Assembly (NCBI RefSeq): GCF_000155615.1
Contig: NZ_DS989915.1
Span: 2,987,538 to 3,051,537 of the forward strand
Direction: 5' to 3'
DNA length: 64,000 bases
Source: Alcanivorax sp. DG881
GTDB taxonomy: Bacteria; Pseudomonadota; Gammaproteobacteria; Pseudomonadales; Alcanivoracaceae
Positions 1 through 8,401 of this stretch are shown here, one piece after another (the stretch's first letter is position 1; each line of letters opens with the position of its first letter). The position numbers and the translations under genes are program-made. The notes beneath the pieces are model-generated. The model had not been told where the DNA came from. It did no database searches and worked only from the letters and a program-made list of their open reading frames with translations.

Positions 1-421
1 TCAGGTCCCGGTCGGCTTTGGAGGGTTTGTTCAGCACGTGGGGGGTAACCCGGTCTGCAGAGCCGGGGTGGCGGATGCCCACGCGTAGCCGGTAAAAGTC
101 GCGGCTGTTGCCATGTCGGCTGATGATGTCGCGCAGACCATTGTGGCCTCCGTGGCCGCCGCCTTGGTTGAAGCGGGCACAGCCGGGGGGCAGGTCGAGC
201 TCGTCGTGAGCAATCAGCATCTGCGTAACGGGAATCGGGAAGAAATTTACCAGTGCGGCGGTTGCCTGACCACCGCGGTTCATGAAGGTGGTCGGAACCA
301 GCAGGCGGATAGTTTCGCCTTCAAAGGAGAAGGTGGCGGTGAGGCCGAAATATTTCTTGTCTTCGGTAAAGAAGACGCCCTGGCGTCGGGCCAGGGCGTC
401 TACATGCCAGACGCCGGCCCG
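1..421 (-). pseudogene. pth: Peptidyl-tRNA hydrolase fragment, 5'-truncated, runs off the window
   Basis: On the minus strand an open frame reads as Pth: TFMNRGGQ, then HDELDLPPG, then GGGHGGHNGLRD, then LRVGIRHPG. These are the family's central signatures. The enzyme releases peptides from peptidyl-tRNA in the cytosol. Homology starts only at the Ala-Gly that follows the Arg-His-Asn motif (about residue 22 of the usual protein). The first ~21 codons, with the conserved Asn near residue 10 and the catalytic His near residue 20, are absent. Upstream in frame there is a stop (437-439) with no ATG, GTG or TTG before the homology begins, and tRNA-Trp follows at 455. The 3' end lies outside the window. 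It is either a decayed second copy or a rearrangement or assembly junction. The call as a pth fragment is safe; the cause of the truncation is not known. Confidence 0.85.
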
Positions 422-454
422 CCACCCTGTTTTATTTCAGGTTTAAAGAGTTAC

Positions 455-530
455 AGGCCAGTAGTTCAATTGGTAGAGCACCGGTCTCCAAAACCGGCTG
501 TTGGGGGTTCGAGTCCCTCCTGGCCTGCCA
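455..530 (+). tRNA. trnW: tRNA-Trp (anticodon CCA)
   Basis: A 76-base cloverleaf can be drawn. The acceptor AGGCCAG pairs with CTGGCCT, followed by G73 and an encoded CCA. The anticodon stem CCGGT/ACCGG encloses the loop CTCCAAA, with anticodon CCA at 488-490. The T arm carries GTTCGAGTC. It lies 43 bases before secE, the usual tRNA-Trp/secE/nusG order of gammaproteobacteria. In that order a tuf copy normally stands upstream, but here a pth fragment on the other strand takes its place. Confidence 0.97.
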
Positions 531-573
531 ATTTTCCCAAAACTGCCACTCAGGTGGTGGGGTGCATCGTCAG

Positions 574-948
574 ATGAGCGAGAAAACAGAAGCGCGTTCC
601 GGCTCTGCCGCCTTTGAGGCGGTGAAGTGGTTGTTGGTTGTGGGGTTTGTTGCTGCGGCCGTAGTGGGCAATAGCTATTTCTCCGACCAGGCAACCCTGT
701 ATCGGGTGATCGGTGTCGTTGCTGTTTCTCTGGTGGCGGTGTTTGTTGCTCTGCAAACTGAGCAGGGCAAAGCGTTCAACCAGTTGCGTAAGGATTCTCT
801 GGTCGAGCTTCGCAAGATTGTGTGGCCGACGCGTCAGGAAACCTTGCAGACTACGCTGATTGTTCTGGTCTTTGTTGTGATTGTGGCCCTGTTGCTGTTT
901 GTGCTCGACTGGATTCTCGGTGGGCTCATGTCCTGGGTTATTGGCTAA
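574..948 (+). CDS. secE: Preprotein translocase subunit SecE
   Basis: SecE clamps SecY in the inner-membrane SecYEG channel. The product has 124 residues, matching the three-helix form of gammaproteobacteria (about 127 in E. coli). Hydrophobic segments lie at about 17-34, 43-61 and 94-116. The conserved amphipathic cytoplasmic helix with the ELRKIVWPTRQE motif is at about 78-89, just before the third helix. ATG at 574 is preferred over the GTG at 562 because known proteins start near this point and the purine-rich AGGTGGTGGGG lies upstream of it. nusG follows after 9 bases, so the two are almost certainly cotranscribed. Confidence 0.96.
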   Translation: MSEKTEARSGSAAFEAVKWLLVVGFVAAAVVGNSYFSDQATLYRVIGVVAVSLVAVFVALQTEQGKAFNQLRKDSLVELRKIVWPTRQETLQTTLIVLVFVVIVALLLFVLDWILGGLMSWVIG

Positions 949-957
949 GGGGTAAGC

Positions 958-1500
958 ATGGCAAAGCGCTGGTACGTAGTACACGCCTATTCAGGTTTCG
1001 AGAAATACGTAAAACGTGCTCTTGAGGAGCGCGTTAAATTACGTTCTATGGAAGAGCTTTTTGGCGAAATTCTGGTTCCCACTGAGGAAGTGGTGGAGAT
1101 CAAGGGTGGCCAGAAACGCAAATCCGAGCGCAAGTTCTTTCCGGGTTATGTTCTGGTGCAAATGGAGATGTGTGATGACTCCTGGCACCTGATCAAGGAA
1201 ACCCCGAAAGTGATGGGTTTCATTGGTGAAGATCCGAAAAATCCGGGTCGTGTTTCGCCCATTACCCAGAAAGAGGCGGATGCCATTCTGCGTCGTATGG
1301 ATGATGCAGTTGAGAAGCCGAAGCCGAAGACATTGTTTGAAGCGGGTGAAGTGGTTCGTGTTAACGACGGTCCTTTCGCTGACTTCAATGGTGTGATCGA
1401 AGAAGTGAATTACGAGAAGAGCCGCCTGCAGGTGGCTGTGATGATCTTCGGTCGGTCCACACCGGTTGAGCTGGAGTTCGGTCAGGTCGAAAAAACCTGA
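958..1500 (+). CDS. nusG: Transcription termination/antitermination factor NusG
   Basis: NusG binds the RNA polymerase clamp through its N-terminal NGN domain. Its C-terminal KOW domain contacts Rho or ribosomal protein S10. The product has 180 residues, the normal length. It starts with the typical [16 protein letters not shown] stretch and has a KOW module at about 125-179 ([11 protein letters not shown]). A Shine-Dalgarno AGGGG stands just before the ATG. It is the second gene of the secE-nusG pair and precedes the L11 operon, as in most proteobacteria. Confidence 0.97.
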   Translation: MAKRWYVVHAYSGFEKYVKRALEERVKLRSMEELFGEILVPTEEVVEIKGGQKRKSERKFFPGYVLVQMEMCDDSWHLIKETPKVMGFIGEDPKNPGRVSPITQKEADAILRRMDDAVEKPKPKTLFEAGEVVRVNDGPFADFNGVIEEVNYEKSRLQVAVMIFGRSTPVELEFGQVEKT

Positions 1501-1555
1501 TTGGAAGCAGCGTTTAAATTAGGTGCCCTGGTCGCTGAAAGGCGGCCGGGGCGTT

Positions 1556-1584
1556 TTGACAACCTGAGGGGAGCCCGCCATAGG
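1556..1584 (+). promoter_or_regulatory. Candidate sigma-70 promoter for rplKAJL
   Basis: TTGACA (1556-1561), a 17-base spacer and CATAGG (1579-1584) lie in the 113-base gap between nusG and rplK, where E. coli also has its L11 promoter. The -35 is perfect but the -10 matches only three positions, so the assignment is tentative. The remaining leader up to the rplK start is where L1 would be expected to bind its mRNA; I could not identify that structure with certainty. Confidence 0.4.
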
Positions 1585-1613
1585 CGCGGCGTTTGCACCC
1601 AAGGAGTCTTAAA

Positions 1614-2042
1614 ATGGCGAAGAAAGTACAAGCCTACATCAAGCTGCAGGTTGCAGCGGGTCAGGCTAACCCGTCACCGCCGGTTGGTCCTGCTCTGGGT
1701 CAGCACGGTGTGAACATCATGGAGTTCTGTAAGGCGTTCAACGCCCAGACTCAGCAGCTGGATGCCGGTGCGCCGGTTCCGGTCGTGATCACCGTTTACA
1801 ACGATCGCTCCTTTACCTTCACCATGAAGACGCCGCCGGCGGCTTACCTGCTGAAGAAAGCGGCTGGCATCAAAAGCGGTTCCGGTGAGCCGAACACCAA
1901 GAAAGTGGGCAAGGTAACCCGCGCGCAGCTGGAAGAGATCGCCAAGGCTAAAGAGCCGGATCTGACCGCTGCGGATCTGGATGCCGCTGTGCGCACTATC
2001 GCGGGTTCTGCCCGTTCCATGGGCCTGGATGTGGAGGGTTAA
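1614..2042 (+). CDS. rplK: 50S ribosomal protein L11
   Basis: L11 forms the GTPase-associated centre with 23S rRNA and is needed for RelA activation. The product has 142 residues, exactly the usual length, and opens with [20 protein letters not shown], the proline-rich N-domain that moves during factor binding. The C-terminal rRNA-binding domain ends in [15 protein letters not shown] at 1614 has AAGGAG eight bases upstream; a longer in-frame start at 1593 would add residues not seen in the family. It is the first gene of the L11 operon and is followed by rplA after 3 bases. Confidence 0.98.
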   Translation: MAKKVQAYIKLQVAAGQANPSPPVGPALGQHGVNIMEFCKAFNAQTQQLDAGAPVPVVITVYNDRSFTFTMKTPPAAYLLKKAAGIKSGSGEPNTKKVGKVTRAQLEEIAKAKEPDLTAADLDAAVRTIAGSARSMGLDVEG

Positions 2043-2045
2043 CCA

Positions 2046-2741
2046 ATGGCTAAACTGTCTAAGCGTAACCGTGCCATCCGCGAGAAGGTTGAAGCGGGTA
2101 AGCTGTACCCGGTTGAGGAAGCTGTCGCACTGCTGGCTGAGCTTTCTGCCGTGAAATTCAAAGAGTCTGTGGACGTGGCGGTAAACCTGGGTGTTGACCC
2201 ACGTAAATCCGACCAGAACGTTCGTGGTGCTTCTGTTCTGCCTCACGGTACTGGCAAGACTGTCCGTGTTGCCGTGTTTGCTCAGGGCGCCAAGGCTGAA
2301 GAAGCCAAAGAAGCGGGTGCAGACGTTGTCGGTTTTGACGATCTGGCCGAGAAGGTTCAGGCGGGCGAGCTCGACTTTGACGTTGTGATTGCATCCCCGG
2401 ACGCCATGCGCGTTGTCGGCAAGCTGGGCACCATTCTGGGTCCCCGCGGTCTGATGCCGAACCCGAAAGTTGGCACCGTGACTCCTGATGTTGCCCAGGC
2501 GGTTAAAAACGCCAAGGGTGGTCAGGTGCGTTACCGTACCGATAAAGGCGGGATTATTCATTGCACCGTCGGCCAGGTGGGTTTCGACTCCAGCGCCATC
2601 AAGGAAAATGTGGAAGCGTTGATCGCTGACCTGAAAAAGGCCAAGCCATCTTCCGCTAAAGGGACTTTCTTCAAGAAGGTTACCTTGTCCACCACCATGG
2701 GTCCCGGTCTGTCCATCGACCCGGCATCCCTGGCGATGTAA
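2046..2741 (+). CDS. rplA: 50S ribosomal protein L1
   Basis: L1 builds the mobile L1 stalk at the ribosomal E site. In E. coli it represses translation of the L11-L1 mRNA. The product has 231 residues, close to 234 in E. coli. Visible family motifs include [20 protein letters not shown] and the [18 protein letters not shown] segment near residue 130-150. The start codon is ATG, three bases after the rplK stop, so translational coupling is likely. A long leader separates it from rplJ. Confidence 0.98.
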   Translation: MAKLSKRNRAIREKVEAGKLYPVEEAVALLAELSAVKFKESVDVAVNLGVDPRKSDQNVRGASVLPHGTGKTVRVAVFAQGAKAEEAKEAGADVVGFDDLAEKVQAGELDFDVVIASPDAMRVVGKLGTILGPRGLMPNPKVGTVTPDVAQAVKNAKGGQVRYRTDKGGIIHCTVGQVGFDSSAIKENVEALIADLKKAKPSSAKGTFFKKVTLSTTMGPGLSIDPASLAM

Positions 2742-3047
2742 GAAGTTTCGATCCTGCCGCAAGGCAGGATCAAAAGGGCTTTGATCCCGGCGGCGCGTCT
2801 CATGCAGTGAGCGACGCCGGGGCGTCAAAGACCGCAGGTTTTCGGTGTGTTTTGGTGTCTGCCTTTATGAGGTAAGTAAGCCGCCGGAATTAAGGGGTAA
2901 CCGCCTGCGCAGGCGCGGTAGTTGTTTCCTGATTTGCTCAGGTTGTGGCTCCGCGATAATAGCCGGGAAACCGGCTCTGGCGACCGCCTCGAAATCAGAT
3001 TGCAGTCGATTTTGACGGTTAATGTTTGTGAATCCAGGAGGTACATC
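2742..3047 (+). promoter_or_regulatory. rplA-rplJ intergenic region, L10-type leader
   Basis: These 306 bases carry no gene. A perfect hairpin GATCCTGCC-GCAA-GGCAGGATC (about 2750-2771) comes first. An imperfect long stem follows (CTTTGATCCCGGCG pairing with CGCCGGGGCGTCAAAG, about 2779-2828). The position matches the L10 leader of E. coli, where the L10-(L7/L12)4 complex represses translation. The structure was paired by eye only, and binding by L10 is inferred from position. Confidence 0.6.
2934..2962 (+). promoter_or_regulatory. Candidate internal promoter upstream of rplJ
   Basis: TTGCTC (2934-2939), a 17-base spacer and TAATAG (2957-2962) lie 86 bases before the rplJ start. The match is moderate. 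An internal promoter at this point would let rplJL-rpoBC be made apart from rplKA. Confidence 0.35.
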
Positions 3048-3578
3048 ATGCCTTTGAATCTGGAGGACAAACGAGCGATTGTTGCTTCGGTTAATGCTGT
3101 TGCTACTGAAGCGCTGTCTGCTGTGGTTGCTGACTATCGTGGTCTCACTGTTTCTCAGATGACTGAGTTGCGTAGTAAGGCCCGTGAAACTGGCGTGTAC
3201 CTGAAAGTAGTACGGAACACGCTGGCGAAGTTCGCCGTGAAAGACACTGAATTTGAGTGTCTGAACGATGCACTGGTTGGCCCCACTGTTTTGGCTTTTT
3301 CCCAGGATGATCCGGGCGCTGCTGCTCGCCTCATCAAGGATTTCGCCAAAGACCATGACGCGCTGGAAGTAAAAGCTCTGGCCGTGGGTGGCGTAACTTA
3401 TGGTGCGCAGGATATCGATATCCTCGCCAAGTTGCCGACTCGCGACGAAGCAATTTCTCAGCTCATGTCCGTTATGCAGGCCCCGGTGGCCAAGTTTGTT
3501 CGTACCCTCAACGAGGTGCCCGGCAAATTTGTTCGCACGGTTGCTGCAGTCAAGGACCAGAAACAGAGTGCTGCCTGA
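3048..3578 (+). CDS. rplJ: 50S ribosomal protein L10
   Basis: L10 anchors the L7/L12 dimers in the ribosomal stalk and is the autogenous regulator of its own operon. The product has 176 residues, about ten more than in E. coli. The N-terminal rRNA-binding domain is recognisable by the [17 protein letters not shown] segment and [12 protein letters not shown]. The C-terminal helix that holds L7/L12 follows. ATG at 3048 has a strong AGGAGG seven bases upstream; in-frame upstream starts lie inside the leader and are unlikely. Confidence 0.97.
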   Translation: MPLNLEDKRAIVASVNAVATEALSAVVADYRGLTVSQMTELRSKARETGVYLKVVRNTLAKFAVKDTEFECLNDALVGPTVLAFSQDDPGAAARLIKDFAKDHDALEVKALAVGGVTYGAQDIDILAKLPTRDEAISQLMSVMQAPVAKFVRTLNEVPGKFVRTVAAVKDQKQSAA

Positions 3579-3643
3579 TTTTTCAGGTTGCGTAACTACC
3601 CGATCCAATCGGATCACCAAAGTGGTGATTTAGGAGATTGAAA

Positions 3644-4021
3644 ATGGCCGTTTCCAAAGAAGATATCCTCGGCGCTATCGCCGATATGAGTGTTATGGAC
3701 CTCGTTGAACTGATCGAGGCCATGGAAGAGAAGTTCGGCGTTACCGCCGCTGCCGCTGTTGCTGCTGCTCCTGCAGCCGCTGGTGGTGAAGCTGCTGCCG
3801 CTGAAGAGCAAACCGAGTTTGACGTTGTTCTGACCGGTTTCGGTGACAAGAAAGTTGGCGTGATCAAGGCTGTCCGTGAAGTGACTGGCCTGGGTCTGAA
3901 AGAAGCCAAAGAGCTGGTTGAAGGCGCTCCTGCTCCTGTTAAGGAAGGCGCTGCCAAAGACGAAGCCGAAGAGATCAAGAAAAAGATCGAAGAGGCTGGC
4001 GGTACTGCCGAGCTCAAGTAA
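3644..4021 (+). CDS. rplL: 50S ribosomal protein L7/L12
   Basis: L7/L12 forms the multimeric flexible stalk that recruits translation factors. The product has 125 residues. It has an N-terminal dimerisation part ([25 protein letters not shown]), an Ala/Gly-rich hinge at about 36-52, and the C-terminal factor-binding domain with [23 protein letters not shown] at 3644 is preceded by AGGAG; a TTG six bases upstream in frame is not favoured. It closes the ribosomal half of the operon and is followed by two hairpins before rpoB. Confidence 0.98.
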   Translation: MAVSKEDILGAIADMSVMDLVELIEAMEEKFGVTAAAAVAAAPAAAGGEAAAAEEQTEFDVVLTGFGDKKVGVIKAVREVTGLGLKEAKELVEGAPAPVKEGAAKDEAEEIKKKIEEAGGTAELK

Positions 4022-4038
4022 GCGCGTTAGCGCTATGT

Positions 4039-4095
4039 CTTTCCGCGGTTTCGCGGAAAGGCGCCGGCTGGCAGCTTTTTGGCTGCCAGCCTTTT
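4039..4095 (+). terminator. Tandem hairpins between rplL and rpoB, likely attenuator
   Basis: The first hairpin is CTTTCCGCG-GTTT-CGCGGAAAG (4039-4060). The second is GGCTGGCAGC paired with GCTGCCAGCC (4066-4091) followed by TTTT, which is terminator-like with a short U tract. In E. coli a partial terminator and an RNase III site at this point lower rpoBC expression relative to rplJL; the same role is inferred here. Confidence 0.7.
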
Positions 4096-4167
4096 GTCGT
4101 TTCTGTATGAAGGGTTTCATGCAGAAATATCACCACAGGGTGATAGGTCAACAGCTGAGGAACGCAG

Positions 4168-7100
4168 ATGGCATACTCATTCACTGAGAAAAAGCGGATC
4201 CGCAAAGATTTCGGCAAGCTTCCGAAAGTTATGGAAGTGCCTTATCTCCTGGCGATACAGCTCGATTCTTACCGTAAATTCCTGCAGCAGGATAAGAGCG
4301 CAGAAGAACGCCTGGAAGAAGGTCTGGAAGCCGCTTTCCGATCGGTATTTCCGATCGCCAGTTATTCAGGAAATGCAGCGCTGGAGTATGCCGGCTACGA
4401 GTTCGGCAAACCCGTTTTTGATGTAAAAGAATGCATCATTCGCGGTACTACCTACGCGGCGCCATTGCGTGTGCGTATTCGTCTGGTGATTTACGATCGT
4501 GAATCATCCGGGGCGATCAAGGATATTCGTGAACAACAGGTCTACATGGGTGAAATTCCCCTGATGACCGAAAATGGTACCTTCGTTATCAATGGTACCG
4601 AGCGTGTAATCGTGTCCCAGCTGCACCGGTCTCCCGGTGTGTTCTTCGACCACGATAAAGGCAAGACTCACTCTTCCGGCAAGCTGCTCTATTCTGCCCG
4701 GGTGATTCCTTACCGTGGTTCCTGGCTGGACTTCGAATTCGATCCCAAAGACCAGGTCTTTGTGCGGATCGACCGTCGCCGCAAATTGCCGGCGACCATC
4801 CTGCTGCGTGCGTTGGGTTACACCTCCGACGAAGTGTTGGAGATGTTCTTCGACACCAATGAAATCGCAGTAGAAGACGGCATTTACCGTATGAAGCTGG
4901 TGCCGGAGCGTCTGCGTGGTGAAACCGCGACCTTCGATATCCTGGCTGACGGTGAAGTCGTGGTTGAACGTGGTCGTCGTATTACCGCGCGCCACATTCG
5001 CCAGTTGGAAAAAGCCAACATTGAATACCTGGAAATCCCGGCTGAATACCTGCAGGGCAAATACCTGGCCAAGTCGATCATCGACCAGGACACCGGCGAG
5101 ATTCTGGTGGAGTGTAATACCGAGCTGACAGCGGAAACGCTGGAGAAGCTGGAGCAAGGCGGCATTGCCGACTTTGAAACACTCTATACCAACGATCTGG
5201 ATAACGGCCCGTTCATGGCCGATACCCTGCGCGCTGATCCGACCCGTACGCCGCTTGAGGCATTGGTCGAAATCTACCGCATGATGCGCCCGGGTGAGCC
5301 GCCGACCAAGGAAGCGGCTGAGAACCTGTTCAAGAACCTGTTCTTCACCGATGAGCGTTACGACCTGTCCGGTGTTGGCCGGATGAAGTTCAACCGTCGT
5401 CTCGGTCGTGAAGATGAGACCGGTCCTGGCATCCTTTATGACGGCCGTTACTTCAGCGCCCGCTCCGATGAGGAAGGCAAGCAGTACTTCGAACAGATGG
5501 GCGGCGAAACCTCTGACATCATTGAAGTGCTGAGAACCCTGGTGGATATCCGCAACGGTAACGGCGTGGTCGATGACATCGATCACCTGGGTAACCGTCG
5601 TGTGCGTTCCGTGGGTGAAATGGCCGAGAACCAGTTCCGTGTGGGTCTGGTGCGTGTTGAGCGTGCGGTCAAGGAGCGTCTGAGCCTGGCCGAATCCGAA
5701 GGCCTGATGCCGCAGGATCTGATCAATTCCAAGCCGGTGGCTGCTGCCGTGAAAGAGTTCTTTGGCTCTTCCCAGCTGTCCCAGTTTATGGACCAGAACA
5801 ACCCGCTGTCCGAGATTACGCACAAGCGTCGTGTCTCCGCGTTGGGCCCGGGTGGTCTGACCCGTGAGCGTGCCGGCTTTGAGGTGCGTGACGTACACCC
5901 GACTCACTACGGTCGTGTGTGTCCGATCGAGACCCCTGAAGGTCCGAACATCGGTCTGATCAACTCTCTGGCCACCTATGCCCGCGCCAACGAGTACGGC
6001 TTCCTCGAGTCTCCGTACCTGAAAGTGATTGACGGCAAGGTCAGTGAAGAAATCGAATACCTGTCTGCGATCGAAGAAGCTGAGTGCGTAATCGCACAGG
6101 TGGACGCGAAAATGACAGAAGACGGTGGTTTCGAGGAAGACTTCGTTACCGTGCGTCACCGTTACGAATTTACCGTGATGGAGCGCGACACCATTACCCA
6201 TATGGATGTCTCTCCTCGTCAGGTGGTATCCGTGGCGGCGTCGCTGATCCCGTTCCTCGAGCACGATGATGCGAACCGGGCCTTGATGGGCTCGAACATG
6301 CAGCGTCAGGCTGTGCCGACCCTGCGTGCTGACAAGCCGCTGGTGGGTACTGGCTTCGAGCGTCACGTTGCCCGTGACTCCGGCGTCTGTGTGGTCGCCA
6401 CCCGTGGCGGTATCGTCGACAAGGTCGATGCATCACGGATTATCGTTAAGGTTAATGACAGTGAAGTGAGTGAAGGTGAGGCCGGTGTTGATATCTACAA
6501 CCTGACCAAATACACCCGCTCCAACCAGAACACCTGCATCAACCAGCGTCCGCTGGTGAAGGTGGGTGATCGGGTTGCTGCCCGCGATATCATGGCTGAC
6601 GGTCCTTCTGTGGACATGGGCGAATTGGCCCTGGGCCAGAACATGCGCGTGGCCTTCATGCCGTGGAATGGCTACAACTTCGAGGATTCCATCCTTATCT
6701 CCGAGAAGGTGGTGAAGGATGATCGTTTCACCTCCATCCACATTCAGGAACTGACCTGTATCGCCCGTGATACCAAGTTGGGTCCGGAAGAGATTACTGC
6801 GGATATCCCCAATGTGGGCGAAGCGGCGCTGTCCAAACTGGATGAGTCCGGCATTGTCTACATCGGTGCAGAAGTGGAAGCCGGCGACATTCTGGTGGGC
6901 AAGGTAACGCCGAAAGGCGAAACCCAGCTGACCCCTGAAGAGAAGCTGTTGCGTGCGATCTTCGGTGAGAAAGCCTCCGACGTGAAGGACACCTCTCAGC
7001 GCGTATCTTCCGGCGTTAAGGGCACTATCATCGATGTACAGGTCTTTACCCGCGATGGTGTTGAGAAAGACGAGCGCGCTCGTCAGATCGAGCAGGCTGC

Positions 7101-8310
7101 CCTGGAGCAGTTCCGCAAGGATCTGAAAGACGAGTACCGTATTCTCGAGCAGGATATTCTTGAGCGTCTGCGCACCGTAATGGTGGGCAAGAAGGTTAAC
7201 GGTGGTGCGGGCTTCAAGCGCGGCGCAGAGTTGACCGGTGACGTTCTGGACGGCCTGGATGCCGAGAAGTGGTTCGAACTGCGTCCGGCTGACGATGATG
7301 TGGCCGAGCAACTTGAGCGTGCCCAGCAGTATCTGGAGCAGCACAAGAAAGAGCAGGACGAGCGCTACAAGGACAAGCAGGCCAAGATCTCCGGTGGTGA
7401 TGATCTGGCTCACGGCGTCCTGAAAGTGGTCAAGGTTTACCTGGCAATCAAGCGTCGTATTCAGCCCGGTGACAAGATGGCCGGCCGTCACGGCAACAAG
7501 GGTGTGATTTCCGTAATCATGCCTGAAGAAGATATGCCGCATGACGAGAACGGCGTGCCGGTGGATGTGGTGTTGAACCCGCTGGGTGTACCGTCCCGTA
7601 TGAACGTGGGGCAGATCCTGGAAACCCACCTGGGTTGGGCTGCGAAAGGTCTTGGTGAACGGATCGGCGAAATGCTGGCCGAGCAGAAGAAGATTGCGGA
7701 CATTCGTGTCTTCCTCGACAAGATCTACAACCAGGCGGGTGCCGGTGGCACACCGGAAGATCTGGACAGCTTCAGCGATGACGAAATCATCGACCTGGCC
7801 AAGAACCTGGTGGGCGGCGTGCCCATGGCGACGGCTGTATTCGACGGCGCCAAAGAGTTCGAGATCAAGGAGCTGCTGGAACTGGCTGGACACGACCGCT
7901 CCGGTCAGGTGCAGCTGTGGGATGGCCGTACCGGTGAAGCCTTTGACCGCAAGGTGACCGTGGGCTACATGTACATGCTCAAGTTGAACCACCTGGTGGA
8001 CGACAAGATGCATGCGCGTTCCACCGGTTCCTACAGCCTGGTTACCCAGCAGCCGCTGGGTGGTAAGGCGCAGTTCGGTGGTCAGCGTTTCGGTGAGATG
8101 GAAGTGTGGGCGCTGGAAGCTTATGGCGCCGCTTACACCTTGCAGGAAATGCTCACTGTGAAATCCGATGACGTGAATGGCCGTACCCGCGTGTACAAGA
8201 ACATCGTGGATGGTGATCACCGCATGGATCCGGGTATGCCGGAATCCTTCAACGTGTTGCTGAAGGAAATTCGTTCTCTCGGTATCAATATCGAGCTGGA
8301 AAACGACTGA
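4168..8310 (+). CDS. rpoB: DNA-directed RNA polymerase subunit beta
   Basis: RpoB forms one side of the active-site cleft of RNA polymerase and contains the rifampicin pocket. The product has 1380 residues, a little longer than the E. coli (1342) and Pseudomonas proteins. It includes the rifampicin-region sequence [21 protein letters not shown] at about residue 530-550, with no obvious resistance substitution, so the site looks wild type by eye. It also has the conserved [13 protein letters not shown] lysine-rich motif near residue 1105 and a C-terminal part ending in [11 protein letters not shown]. An ATG start follows the attenuator region. rpoC follows after 91 bases. Confidence 0.98.
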   Translation: MAYSFTEKKRIRKDFGKLPKVMEVPYLLAIQLDSYRKFLQQDKSAEERLEEGLEAAFRSVFPIASYSGNAALEYAGYEFGKPVFDVKECIIRGTTYAAPLRVRIRLVIYDRESSGAIKDIREQQVYMGEIPLMTENGTFVINGTERVIVSQLHRSPGVFFDHDKGKTHSSGKLLYSARVIPYRGSWLDFEFDPKDQVFVRIDRRRKLPATILLRALGYTSDEVLEMFFDTNEIAVEDGIYRMKLVPERLRGETATFDILADGEVVVERGRRITARHIRQLEKANIEYLEIPAEYLQGKYLAKSIIDQDTGEILVECNTELTAETLEKLEQGGIADFETLYTNDLDNGPFMADTLRADPTRTPLEALVEIYRMMRPGEPPTKEAAENLFKNLFFTDERYDLSGVGRMKFNRRLGREDETGPGILYDGRYFSARSDEEGKQYFEQMGGETSDIIEVLRTLVDIRNGNGVVDDIDHLGNRRVRSVGEMAENQFRVGLVRVERAVKERLSLAESEGLMPQDLINSKPVAAAVKEFFGSSQLSQFMDQNNPLSEITHKRRVSALGPGGLTRERAGFEVRDVHPTHYGRVCPIETPEGPNIGLINSLATYARANEYGFLESPYLKVIDGKVSEEIEYLSAIEEAECVIAQVDAKMTEDGGFEEDFVTVRHRYEFTVMERDTITHMDVSPRQVVSVAASLIPFLEHDDANRALMGSNMQRQAVPTLRADKPLVGTGFERHVARDSGVCVVATRGGIVDKVDASRIIVKVNDSEVSEGEAGVDIYNLTKYTRSNQNTCINQRPLVKVGDRVAARDIMADGPSVDMGELALGQNMRVAFMPWNGYNFEDSILISEKVVKDDRFTSIHIQELTCIARDTKLGPEEITADIPNVGEAALSKLDESGIVYIGAEVEAGDILVGKVTPKGETQLTPEEKLLRAIFGEKASDVKDTSQRVSSGVKGTIIDVQVFTRDGVEKDERARQIEQAALEQFRKDLKDEYRILEQDILERLRTVMVGKKVNGGAGFKRGAELTGDVLDGLDAEKWFELRPADDDVAEQLERAQQYLEQHKKEQDERYKDKQAKISGGDDLAHGVLKVVKVYLAIKRRIQPGDKMAGRHGNKGVISVIMPEEDMPHDENGVPVDVVLNPLGVPSRMNVGQILETHLGWAAKGLGERIGEMLAEQKKIADIRVFLDKIYNQAGAGGTPEDLDSFSDDEIIDLAKNLVGGVPMATAVFDGAKEFEIKELLELAGHDRSGQVQLWDGRTGEAFDRKVTVGYMYMLKLNHLVDDKMHARSTGSYSLVTQQPLGGKAQFGGQRFGEMEVWALEAYGAAYTLQEMLTVKSDDVNGRTRVYKNIVDGDHRMDPGMPESFNVLLKEIRSLGINIELEND

Positions 8311-8312
8311 GG

Positions 8313-8347
8313 CAGTGGGCGCTGTCTGTTAGCAGACGGCGCCACTG
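8313..8347 (+). promoter_or_regulatory. Intercistronic hairpin between rpoB and rpoC
   Basis: CAGTGG and CCACTG, with the inner arm CGCTGTCTG pairing with CAGACGGCG around a TTAG loop, form about 15 base pairs with one bulged G. No U tract follows, so it is probably an mRNA stability or processing element and not a terminator. It sits directly after the rpoB stop. Confidence 0.5.
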
Positions 8348-8401
8348 TTACCCGGGTTTAGGAAAGAATCTAGAGCGAAAGCTCACTACGGAGGACTGGC
8401 C

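Noticed and set aside
455-530. tRNA-Trp as the attachment site of an integrated element
   Set aside because: No integrase is nearby, the 3' side leads straight into secE as usual, and no direct repeat of the tRNA 3' end was seen in the window.
4504-8220. Long minus-strand open frames opposite rpoB (620 and 595 codons)
   Set aside because: They are antisense shadows of a highly expressed gene with strong codon bias. Their products are rich in His, Gln, Arg and Thr without family features and they have no ribosome binding site.
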